A DNA stretch of 64,000 nucleotides, taken from assembly GCA_030684395.1 (NCBI GenBank), contig JAUXTT010000017.1, positions 62,001 through 126,000 of the forward strand, in the 5' to 3' direction. This stretch comes from Bacteroidota bacterium. Lineage in GTDB: Bacteria > Bacteroidota > Bacteroidia > B-17B0 > Aurantibacillaceae. The stretch's first letter is position 1. Each line of letters begins with the position of its first letter. Below the pieces are notes generated by a model. It worked only from the letters and a program-made list of their open reading frames with translations. It was not told where the DNA came from and did no database searches. Position numbers and translations under genes: made by a program. Positions 45,174-52,289 of this stretch are shown piece by piece.

Positions 45174-45750
45174 CTGTATTTATGTTTTTCTTGTATTCGT
45201 TTAATTTATCTAATGTGAGTTGTAGTTGTTCTACAGGTAAATACGCGATCAATATCCTGCTAACTTCATAATAGTTTTCCTCATTTTTAAGCTCTCTTAA
45301 AAAACTTAATTCAACCAAGCGGGATATATATATGTCCACTTTATCAAAAATTTTCTTCTCATTGGAAGTATTATTTGGTAAAAATGAAACAAGAAGTTCA
45401 ATGATCTCCGCTTTCCCCATGACAAGCCTTGAGTCATCCCCTTTATTGTCAAACTCAAGCAATTTTCTGCGCAATAATATTGCAAGAATTGAAACCGGGA
45501 AGGAAAGTTGTCGTTTCTCAACCAACTTAGGAAAATAGCCTGCTGTTTCTTCTGTAAAAACCTTTTGCTTAAGAAAAGCGAATCCTTCTGCTTCATTAAT
45601 AATGAGCTCCAAGCCCACTACCGCAAAATAACTGCGAATATTATTTTCGTATTGCAACAACTGCTTCCAGACATTTTCATTATGGTTATATAATACTCCT
45701 TTAAATAAATGTATTATAGGAGTTGAATGTTTTTCTAATTGTTCTGTCAT
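45163..45750 (-). CDS. jetB: Wadjet JetB, DUF4194 subunit
   Basis: A 195-aa DUF4194 protein, the MukE-like accessory subunit of the Wadjet SMC complex. The sequence (LEFDNKGDDSRLVMGKAEIIELLVSFLP followed by a winged-helix-like C-terminus with RELKNEENYYEVSRILIAYLP) fits the family in length and motif. It starts 2 nt after jetA and overlaps jetC, as usual in this operon. Confidence 0.9.
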   Translation of the reverse strand: MTEQLEKHSTPIIHLFKGVLYNHNENVWKQLLQYENNIRSYFAVVGLELIINEAEGFAFLKQKVFTEETAGYFPKLVEKRQLSFPVSILAILLRRKLLEFDNKGDDSRLVMGKAEIIELLVSFLPNNTSNEKKIFDKVDIYISRLVELSFLRELKNEENYYEVSRILIAYLPVEQLQLTLDKLNEYKKNINTDEK

Positions 45751-45752
45751 AA

Positions 45753-47207
45753 TTACTTTATAAAAATGGTTTGTGGTATTTCTATTTCGAATCTCTTGTT
45801 ATTTATTAAATATGGAATAATGTCCTTGGCCTCCTCGTTTATTACGGCCTTCAGGTTTTTTTCCCTAGTTGAAGCCAATGAGAAGTAAGCAATTATCTCA
45901 GCTAGTCCTTTTTCGATTGGAATTTCATCAACGATTTCTTTTAACGTTATTTGTTTTTTGTTTTTCAATAACAGCTCAATTCTCTCTTTCAGTATTTCCG
46001 GATCAACATATTGCTGCATAAAAAGAGCATTAACTTCAAATGTTTCATTAGCAACTTCAACATTACCGTCATTGAACTTAATTTTGCGATCTTCTGAAAA
46101 CAATTCAAACTCCATTGGAAAAGCCAATTTGGGCTTGTCATCAATTAATAGAAAATCCTTTTCCTGGGGTGGAGTATTTTTAATTGATAAGGAAACAACC
46201 TCTATCTCATTTATGATTTCTAATACCCGGCGGCTTTCTTGGAATGATGTTGTATCCAAAAATTTCCTCAATTGCTCGCTTAGAGCCCTTGTTGTTTTAT
46301 TAACCTTATCACCGGAATCAACTAAATTTTCTTTGAGCATTTCAATTTGGTTATTGTTTTTTAGGTGTTTCAATTCCTCTAAAGAAAGTATTTTATCGAT
46401 TAGTGAGTCAAGCTCCTCTTGTTTTCCGGGATTCATCAAAAACTCATAGAATGCTTCAAAACTAATTCCTTGAGGTGTGTTCATGATTAAATCCTGATCC
46501 ATAAAGAGGGCTTTTAGAAATTTTCCCTTCGTCAAATTCTTTTTAATTTGATCCTCTCTTGCCTTGGTATTTAAGCCTCTAAAATTCTCTTCAATTTGCC
46601 TAAAATCTGATAACAATTTTCCCACGGACTCTTCAAGAAGAGTGAATTTTTCTTTGATTATGCGTTCATCATATTTTTCAAACTCACCATTATCAATTCT
46701 CTTTAGTTCCAATTCAATCTTGTCTTTCTCTTTAACCAAAGCTTCTTTGCGTAATTCGATATCATCTGAACTTTTTATAGATAACTCCTTAAGTAGATTG
46801 AATATCTGAAGTAACCTTGATTCTGCACCAACATGCTCCTGTTTATTTAGTTCTCCCAGCCAATTCAAAGCTTTTTCTGTTGCAGGAGTTAATTCAAAAA
46901 CAGCATCTTCTTTAATATAACTTTGTCTTAAAAAGCCTTCCTTTGCCCAATTTTCTAAGTAAACCTTGGCCTCCATCGGGAAACGATCTTTGGTGACCCC
47001 TTCATTTTCGTTATTAATTTTAAATAAATAATCAGATAAATTTGAAATCAAATCATTGCTTAAGTAACTACTTTTGTTTTTCACCTTGAAAGACTGATAT
47101 AAGAAAGTAATGATTAAAGAAGCATTATCTTTCTTAAATAATGAAACGGTCTTGTTATTCTCAAGAATCCAATCAACCTCTGTTATATTTGCAAAATTTA
47201 TCGCCAC
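45753..47207 (-). CDS. jetA: Wadjet JetA, DUF3375 subunit
   Basis: A 484-aa DUF3375 protein, the kleisin-like (MukF-type) subunit. Features are the N-terminal winged helices (VDWILENNKTVSLFKKDNASLII), a long helical middle (about 135-330), the FMNPGKQEELDSLIDKIL motif and a C-terminal winged helix (ITLKEIVDEIPIEKGLAEIIAYF). It is the first gene of jetABCD (order A-B-C-D on the minus strand), 52 nt downstream of a degenerate island operator. The set JetA-DUF3375, JetB-DUF4194, JetC, JetD marks a complete type I Wadjet system. Confidence 0.93.
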   Translation of the reverse strand: MAINFANITEVDWILENNKTVSLFKKDNASLIITFLYQSFKVKNKSSYLSNDLISNLSDYLFKINNENEGVTKDRFPMEAKVYLENWAKEGFLRQSYIKEDAVFELTPATEKALNWLGELNKQEHVGAESRLLQIFNLLKELSIKSSDDIELRKEALVKEKDKIELELKRIDNGEFEKYDERIIKEKFTLLEESVGKLLSDFRQIEENFRGLNTKAREDQIKKNLTKGKFLKALFMDQDLIMNTPQGISFEAFYEFLMNPGKQEELDSLIDKILSLEELKHLKNNNQIEMLKENLVDSGDKVNKTTRALSEQLRKFLDTTSFQESRRVLEIINEIEVVSLSIKNTPPQEKDFLLIDDKPKLAFPMEFELFSEDRKIKFNDGNVEVANETFEVNALFMQQYVDPEILKERIELLLKNKKQITLKEIVDEIPIEKGLAEIIAYFSLASTREKNLKAVINEEAKDIIPYLINNKRFEIEIPQTIFIK

Positions 47208-47241
47208 GCTGTTTTTTTATTTAGTCTCCTTTTATATGATT

Positions 47242-47276
47242 CAAAGATGAATCACATGTGCGCACTCTATCTGCAC
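47242..47276 (-). promoter_or_regulatory. Island operator (degenerate) and -7 box of jetABCD
   Basis: The site GCGCACTCTATCTGCAC (47260-47276) has one perfect CTGCAC arm, the same TCTAT spacer as the site at 49681, and a two-base-changed second arm. On the minus strand it is followed after 10 nt by CATCTTTG (47249-47242), a one-mismatch -7 box. The geometry equals that of the perfect sites. Confidence 0.65.
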
Positions 47277-47297
47277 ACTTTGAGATAATTATTAAAA

Positions 47298-47507
47298 TTA
47301 TTTTTTCTTTTTTACAGAAGGCTTTTTGTCAAGCAATGCAGATTTTACTTCGTCGTCAATTGTCCTCAATTTTGCTTCGCAAAAATCTATTAAGACTTTT
47401 GCTTGCTTCACTTTTTCCGCAAGTGTATCCAATTGAATTGCGTCATCTTCAATTAGGTCAACAAGCTTAGAAAGCTTTTCGTGTGCTTTGTTATAAGTTA
47501 ATTCCAT
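47298..47507 (-). CDS. xseB: Exodeoxyribonuclease VII small subunit
   Basis: A 69-aa helical protein with the family pattern ELTYNKAHEKLSKLVDLIEDDAIQLDTLAEKVKQAKVLIDFCEAKLRTIDDEV. It starts inside the xseA gene (17-nt overlap), so it needs the same transcript. Exo VII degrades single-stranded DNA from both ends. Its location in the island, not next to housekeeping genes, marks it as accessory. Confidence 0.92.
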   Translation of the reverse strand: MELTYNKAHEKLSKLVDLIEDDAIQLDTLAEKVKQAKVLIDFCEAKLRTIDDEVKSALLDKKPSVKKKK

Positions 47508-48645
47508 TTTTTGTTTTTTTAGTTACTGTACTGTGAATTAATTCGTTTTTTAGTATGGTTTTAATTTCTGTATTTGGTTTTATGTCTTTGGGATTAATAA
47601 TGATTCGATCATTACTAGTAATAATAGCATATCCCTTATTCAAGATTGTGGCAGGGCTGTATGCCTTTACCGTTCGTTTAAATTGAAGTAAACTTTCTTT
47701 AGCATCGTCAATCATGCTTTCAGCTGCGTCAAAAAATCTCTCTTTAAAATCGATAATATCACTTTCAAAATTAAAATTGTGATCAACAATACTGGTTGCA
47801 ACCTTAGTTGGTGTTTTGTGTTGCCGAGCCATTAAATCAACTATACTAGTGTTTCTGTCGTGACCTATTCCTGTAAAAACCGGAATAGGAAAAGCTGCCA
47901 CATATTTTGATAGTTCGTAATCATCGAATGGCTGTAAATCCGATTGTGAACCACCTCCACGAGCAATTACTACAATATCATAAGACTCTTTATCTTCCTC
48001 AATTAATTTTAATTTTTGGACAATTAATTTGCTGGAAGAATCGCCTTGGATTTGTGTTAAGAATTCAGAAACATTGAAAATATATTTATGCTTATTTCCT
48101 TTTAACTCCTGATTGAAATCTCTTTGTCCATCGGAGTTTGGCGCAGTTATTAATGCAATACGCTGAATTACGATTGGTAATTCAAGAGTCTTATTAAATG
48201 TAATAAACTGCTCATCAACTCTTCTTATTGTTTTAGGGTTTTCTTTAAGGAGTTTTTCAATCGTTTGTTGGCGTTCAATTTCTACCTGACCTAAAGCATA
48301 AGTGCAATCGATTTCAATTATTTCTAATTTTAGCCCATAGCGATTATTGAAGGAAACAACAACCTTGCAAGTAAGCTCAAGGCCGTTTCTTAGTGTTGTC
48401 TTGGTAGTTTTTTCGAATTTCTCAATTTGATTTAGCGACTTTGCCCAGAAAACAGCATCAATGGATGCAAGAGTAGTTGTCCCTGATTTTTCAATAAACT
48501 TAATAAATCTGTAATTCCTTGAGGGGTCTTGTGGCTTTACATCAGTAATTTCAGCGGTGATCCAAAATGTTTCACCAGCAAATCTATTCTGAATTGTTTC
48601 GTCAATCTCGCTAACGAGTTCTGATAATCTGTATTTCTTCGCCAT
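47491..48645 (-). CDS. xseA: Exodeoxyribonuclease VII large subunit
   Basis: A 384-aa protein: an N-terminal OB fold (about 20-115, FWITAEITDVKPQ and RFIKFIEKSG), then the catalytic domain with RGGGSQSDLQPF at 229-240 and GIGHDRNTSIVDLMA at 259-273, and a C-terminal helical part. The C-terminal coiled coil is shorter than in the E. coli enzyme (384 against about 456 aa), as in many Bacteroidota. It overlaps the upstream nuclease gene by one base. Operon order is DEDD nuclease, xseA, xseB. Confidence 0.93.
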   Translation of the reverse strand: MAKKYRLSELVSEIDETIQNRFAGETFWITAEITDVKPQDPSRNYRFIKFIEKSGTTTLASIDAVFWAKSLNQIEKFEKTTKTTLRNGLELTCKVVVSFNNRYGLKLEIIEIDCTYALGQVEIERQQTIEKLLKENPKTIRRVDEQFITFNKTLELPIVIQRIALITAPNSDGQRDFNQELKGNKHKYIFNVSEFLTQIQGDSSSKLIVQKLKLIEEDKESYDIVVIARGGGSQSDLQPFDDYELSKYVAAFPIPVFTGIGHDRNTSIVDLMARQHKTPTKVATSIVDHNFNFESDIIDFKERFFDAAESMIDDAKESLLQFKRTVKAYSPATILNKGYAIITSNDRIIINPKDIKPNTEIKTILKNELIHSTVTKKTKNGINL

Positions 48646-49625
48646 TAGTTTAAATATATCTGTTTAACAATTGAGGCCATCGATTTCACATCGTCTTCGT
48701 TATAGTCGCAAAGTTTTTGGTAGCCATTGAACTTCTTCAAATTGCTCGCATATTGAGAATATAAAATTGCAACTTGCTGCCCATCCATATTTGGATGTTT
48801 AAAATTATACCCGTAAAATTCCCCCAAGTCACCAAGGGTGTAAGCTTTTATTGGAAAAGCTAAGGAGGCTTTTATGTCAAGTAAAATATCGTCAAAAACT
48901 AAATGACTGTGATTTAATCTTTCCTCATCAAATCTTTTTCTCAAAACTCTTTCGTCAAATCTTGAACCCGAATATGAAATGATTGGCTCATTACAATGAG
49001 CTGATAAAATTTCTAAACATTGCTTGATTATTTTTGGTTCATCATTTGGTTTGTTTGCAACTAATTGAATAAATTCATTGGTTTTAGAAATATAAATGCC
49101 AATCATCCAAACTGTTCGTTGAAACAAATCAGTTTCTATATCCAAATAAATTGGATTGGAAGAAATCCTTTTTAGCTCTTTAATTTTTATTATTCTATTA
49201 TGGTAGACAGCTAATCCTCTTAAATAAAATGGTAGCCCTCCTTTTTCTGTCCAACCTAAAGTTTTTGAAACTCCAGTAACACCTGCATTAACAAAGTCCT
49301 CAACGGTTTTTATTCCGGCTGTATTAAATTTTGAAAAGGTGCTTCCGCCAATTCCGTTAATTTCAGAAACACTTAGTTTGCTAGTTTTAATTTTTGCCGG
49401 GTGATCGTTTGGTGCAGTAAAAGGATGTGAGATTAAGTTTACCTTATCAAAAGTTTTCTTAATAATTGTTGGTGTCTCAACAGGTACAGTTTTTTTGACT
49501 TTAAGCTGTACTTTTTTTGCTCCTTTTTTTATTTCAGTCTTCGACTTGGACTTTTTAACTTCCTTTTTTAAGGCTGTTTTAGACTTTGATTTTTTAACTG
49601 CTGATTGCTTTAGTTTTGATTTCAT
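48645..49625 (-). CDS. Predicted DEDD nuclease with Lys-rich tail and HhH motif
   Basis: A 326-aa protein. The first 55 residues are a histone-H1-like run of Lys, Ser and Val (KKSKSKTALKKEVKKSKSK). A helix-hairpin-helix-like unit follows (about 84-120, VSEINGIGGSTFSKFNTAG). The catalytic domain is of the RNase H_2/YprB type: DIETD (Asp162, Glu164), SGSRFDERVL (Asp224) and YNEDDV (Tyr308, Asp312), forming a DEDDy-like site. It leads an operon with xseA and xseB, so it may cooperate with Exo VII to degrade DNA. It follows a perfect island operator. Confidence 0.75.
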   Translation of the reverse strand: MKSKLKQSAVKKSKSKTALKKEVKKSKSKTEIKKGAKKVQLKVKKTVPVETPTIIKKTFDKVNLISHPFTAPNDHPAKIKTSKLSVSEINGIGGSTFSKFNTAGIKTVEDFVNAGVTGVSKTLGWTEKGGLPFYLRGLAVYHNRIIKIKELKRISSNPIYLDIETDLFQRTVWMIGIYISKTNEFIQLVANKPNDEPKIIKQCLEILSAHCNEPIISYSGSRFDERVLRKRFDEERLNHSHLVFDDILLDIKASLAFPIKAYTLGDLGEFYGYNFKHPNMDGQQVAILYSQYASNLKKFNGYQKLCDYNEDDVKSMASIVKQIYLN

Positions 49626-49662
49626 GATTTTTGTTTTAATAGGTTAATTAATTTTATTAAAA

Positions 49663-49697
49663 CAAAAGTGTAGGTAATATGTGCAGTCTATCTGCAC
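49663..49697 (-). promoter_or_regulatory. Island operator and -7 box of the nuclease/xse operon
   Basis: GTGCAGTCTATCTGCAC (49681-49697) is a perfect inverted repeat with a 5-nt spacer. On the minus strand it is followed after exactly 10 nt by CACTTTTG (49670-49663), one mismatch from TAnnTTTG. It lies 55 nt before the nuclease start. Confidence 0.8.
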
Positions 49698-49757
49698 TCA
49701 TGTTCAAACTATCACATCTATTTGATTAACAATATATTAAATATACCACTCAATTAC

Positions 49758-50906
49758 TTAATAAGGTTTTTCTTTGGTGTATTTTTCTTTCGTTTTTTTA
49801 ACTTGTTTTATACACGTTATTTTATTTTCGGTATTAATCCCAAATTCTAACTGAACTTTACTGTTTTGAAATTTTTTAAGCTTAGGCCTATAACAAGTAT
49901 ACTCTGTCCAAAATCTCCAACGGGTTATACTATCAGCCTTTGAACTTGGGTAGAGGCTTTCTTTATCTATTGAGTTTTTATTATCAATATACTCGGTATT
50001 TTGTTGTCTTATGATATCAATTTCCGTTGGGTTAACGTTGTATCTAAAATAAAATGTATCTACGTTGCTGGCGAAATATTCGTGTGCATCACTATTAAGA
50101 TCGTTGCTGCTATTAAAATAGCGAATTAAAAAGTCATAAACCTGATCTTTATTCATATGAGTTTTCGCGGCAACTGTATGTTTTGCTTTCTTATTAGAAT
50201 TTTCAAAATAAAAATGATAAACCAAATAAGCTAGGCCTGTGCCTATTAATAATAATAAGAAACTAGCCCTTTGCTTTTTGCGTCTAATCGCATTCTTATA
50301 CTGTTTTGATTGTTTTAAAATGCTAAGGTCTGGGATATTAAAAGGATTTTTCTCGAAGTTCTTTTTTATTTCATCCAATTCTTCCTTAGATGGTTCCTTT
50401 ATTTTTTCTTGACTGGCATAAATGTTCTTTGAGAAATCTGCATAATCTCCCTTTAAATAAATTTCAAAGAACCAGGATATTACATCTTTAAAGGAATCGT
50501 AAACACTTTCAATTGTAGAATCCCTTATTAAATTAACCTGCGCATTATTATCACTCTCCTGATGATGTGAATTCTTATTTCTCCAGTTCTTAATGTTATA
50601 GAAGTCATCTGAAATTACTTGAGTAATTATTTTATTCTTTTTTAAATGAAAAATGCAATCATCTAAAGTGGGCTGATTATCCGGATTAATCTTTCCATTT
50701 TGGGGTCGGCATGTGACAATAATTTTCTCCTTTCGAACAATATAATTTACCAACGCTTCTAAATTCTTACCTGCTCTTAATAAATATAATTCCTTTAAAT
50801 CCTCCTTTTCATTTTTATCAATAGCCTTCTTTAGTTTATTATATGTTCCAACTAATTCAAACAGTTTGACGTTAAGAAGTTCTATGTTTTTATTTACATT
50901 TTCCAT
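49758..50906 (-). CDS. HEPN-like/DUF4145-type protein with membrane anchor
   Basis: A 382-aa protein in the WYL transcript (37 nt after it). The N-terminal 150 residues are helical, with the word NWRNKNSHHQ giving Arg109-x4-His114, the HEPN RNase signature, preceded by the GKNLEALVNYI segment of DUF4145-like proteins. A membrane helix lies at about 214-234. The last 145 residues are a soluble domain (YRFWTEYTCYRPKLKKF-type strands; AHEYFASNVDTFYFRYNVNP). A membrane-tethered HEPN effector beside a repressor suggests a toxin or abortive-infection role. This is inferred, not proven. Confidence 0.6.
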   Translation of the reverse strand: MENVNKNIELLNVKLFELVGTYNKLKKAIDKNEKEDLKELYLLRAGKNLEALVNYIVRKEKIIVTCRPQNGKINPDNQPTLDDCIFHLKKNKIITQVISDDFYNIKNWRNKNSHHQESDNNAQVNLIRDSTIESVYDSFKDVISWFFEIYLKGDYADFSKNIYASQEKIKEPSKEELDEIKKNFEKNPFNIPDLSILKQSKQYKNAIRRKKQRASFLLLLIGTGLAYLVYHFYFENSNKKAKHTVAAKTHMNKDQVYDFLIRYFNSSNDLNSDAHEYFASNVDTFYFRYNVNPTEIDIIRQQNTEYIDNKNSIDKESLYPSSKADSITRWRFWTEYTCYRPKLKKFQNSKVQLEFGINTENKITCIKQVKKTKEKYTKEKPY

Positions 50907-50942
50907 TTCAATGGCTTTTATTAAAAGTAATTTCTTTACTAA

Positions 50943-51941
50943 TTACTTAATATTCTTAACTCTTTCTAAAATTTTATTTTTAAAATGATCGGGCGATAAA
51001 ATTTCAACCTTGTCACCATGTGATAATAATAGTGATTCTAACTCGTAATTCGGCCTCACTTCAATTGATATAATTACAAATCCATTTTCTTCACTTTTCT
51101 TTTTTTGCGAACCATGTAAGGGTTTTGATTCAATATATGGCCAGTGTTCTTTACTAATTCTTAATAAAATTTTTTCAATACTAACTTCTTCCTTAACCGT
51201 TACACCAACTATATCTTCAAAATATTCGTCAAAATTAATAGCTTTATTTTTCAGAAATTTAAGCTTGATTTCTTTTATTTTCTGTATCCTGTCAAGCGCT
51301 AAATTTCTAATTTTTCCAATTTCATTATCGTAACCAAAACAGAACCACCGATTATTATACTGCTTTAGATAATACGGATGTATGACTACATCGTACTCGT
51401 TTAATGACTTAAAATCCTTGTAGGTAACCTGAATAACTCTTTCGTTTAATATTGCATTGAACAAAGTTGAAATATACTTAACAGCAGTATAATCCTTGTT
51501 TTCATCAAATCCAATAATTTTTTCAGCCCCTTTTTTCAAACCAAAACTAGATTCAAATTTAGCAACAACTTCATCAACCCATTCAAATTGTGGCATTCCT
51601 TGAAAGCGTGATAGTATCATTAAAGCCTCTTTCATTTGTGCAGCTTCAGAATCATTTAGTCCTTTATCTCTTATAGAAAATTTGGTGTCAATATAGCGGT
51701 AGTATACTTCCTTTCCATCCTTCTTTTTATCCAATTCAATTTTATATCCGGAATCACTCTCCATGAACTTAATATCCTCATAAAGCTGCCTTCTTTTAAT
51801 TCCATCTGACTCAGGATCGATATATTGAATAGCTTCATTACATGCCTTTAATAGATCATTTATATAAAAATTTTTTCCCGGGTTGCGAAAGCATTTATCA
51901 AGTGCCAGATATCTAATTGTCGCGTGTTTATTTGTTGCCAT
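50943..51941 (-). CDS. WYL-domain transcriptional regulator of the island
   Basis: A 332-aa regulator. The N-terminal winged helix (about 1-85; ATIRYLALDKCFRNPGKNFY, then RRQLYEDIKFMESDSGY) is followed by the WYL domain (about 150-250, HPYYLKQYNNRWFCFGYD, so the WYL triad reads Trp199-Phe200-Cys201) and the usual WCX-like C-terminus (EVRPNYELESLLLSHGDKVEIL). WYL regulators sense a ligand, often a nucleic-acid-derived one, and repress defence operons in BREX and CBASS. Two palindromes lie upstream of its own start, one only 9 nt before the ATG, which points to autoregulation. Confidence 0.9.
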   Translation of the reverse strand: MATNKHATIRYLALDKCFRNPGKNFYINDLLKACNEAIQYIDPESDGIKRRQLYEDIKFMESDSGYKIELDKKKDGKEVYYRYIDTKFSIRDKGLNDSEAAQMKEALMILSRFQGMPQFEWVDEVVAKFESSFGLKKGAEKIIGFDENKDYTAVKYISTLFNAILNERVIQVTYKDFKSLNEYDVVIHPYYLKQYNNRWFCFGYDNEIGKIRNLALDRIQKIKEIKLKFLKNKAINFDEYFEDIVGVTVKEEVSIEKILLRISKEHWPYIESKPLHGSQKKKSEENGFVIISIEVRPNYELESLLLSHGDKVEILSPDHFKNKILERVKNIK

Positions 51942-51950
51942 AATTAATGT

Positions 51951-51967
51951 GTGCAGATACTCTGCAC
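51951..51967. promoter_or_regulatory. Island operator in the WYL 5' region
   Basis: GTGCAGATACTCTGCAC, a perfect inverted repeat with a 5-nt spacer, 9 nt upstream of the WYL start codon. It would block transcription or ribosome access. Confidence 0.75.
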
Positions 51968-52018
51968 TAATGTAGTTAATATTTATAATCTATTTAATAA
52001 AAAAGATAAAAAATGACG

Positions 52019-52067
52019 CAAAGCTACCATATGTGCAGAACTACTGCACACATCTACTTTTCCTTTG
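52019..52067. promoter_or_regulatory. Divergent promoter with shared island operator
   Basis: GTGCAGAACTACTGCAC (52033-52049) is a perfect inverted repeat. On the plus strand TTCCTTTG (52060-52067) follows after 10 nt and serves the 65-aa/radical SAM genes. On the minus strand a perfect TAGCTTTG (52026-52019) follows after 6 nt and serves the WYL gene. One bound dimer could shut both directions. Confidence 0.7.
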
Positions 52068-52085
52068 TAATGTAAAACAGGAACG

Positions 52086-52283
52086 ATGAAGACCAATAGT
52101 TTGTTGAATATAACCCTTGAATATGCGCTTTCTCAATTTGAAGAAGAGATAATCGATTCCATAATAGATGAAGAATTAACGCTTGAAGAAAAAATTGACA
52201 TCATCATGAACTTGGACGAAAAAAGTAAAAGGGCTATTCTAATAAAAATGGGAGTTAAGAAAGAATTTTTAAAAACGATATAA
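52086..52283 (+). CDS. 65-aa acidic helical protein before a radical SAM enzyme
   Basis: A short, mostly helical protein (MKTNSLLNITLEYALSQFEE, then IDSIIDEELTLEEKIDIIMNL, ending KMGVKKEFLKTI). It starts 36 nt after the island operator and stops 6 nt before the radical SAM gene, so it is the first gene of a two-gene transcript. No family is recognised. It could be a peptide substrate, a partner or an immunity-type regulator for the enzyme; the sequence has no Cys or Trp and no clear leader/core split, which weakens the precursor idea. Confidence 0.65.
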   Translation: MKTNSLLNITLEYALSQFEEEIIDSIIDEELTLEEKIDIIMNLDEKSKRAILIKMGVKKEFLKTI

Positions 52284-52289
52284 AATACA

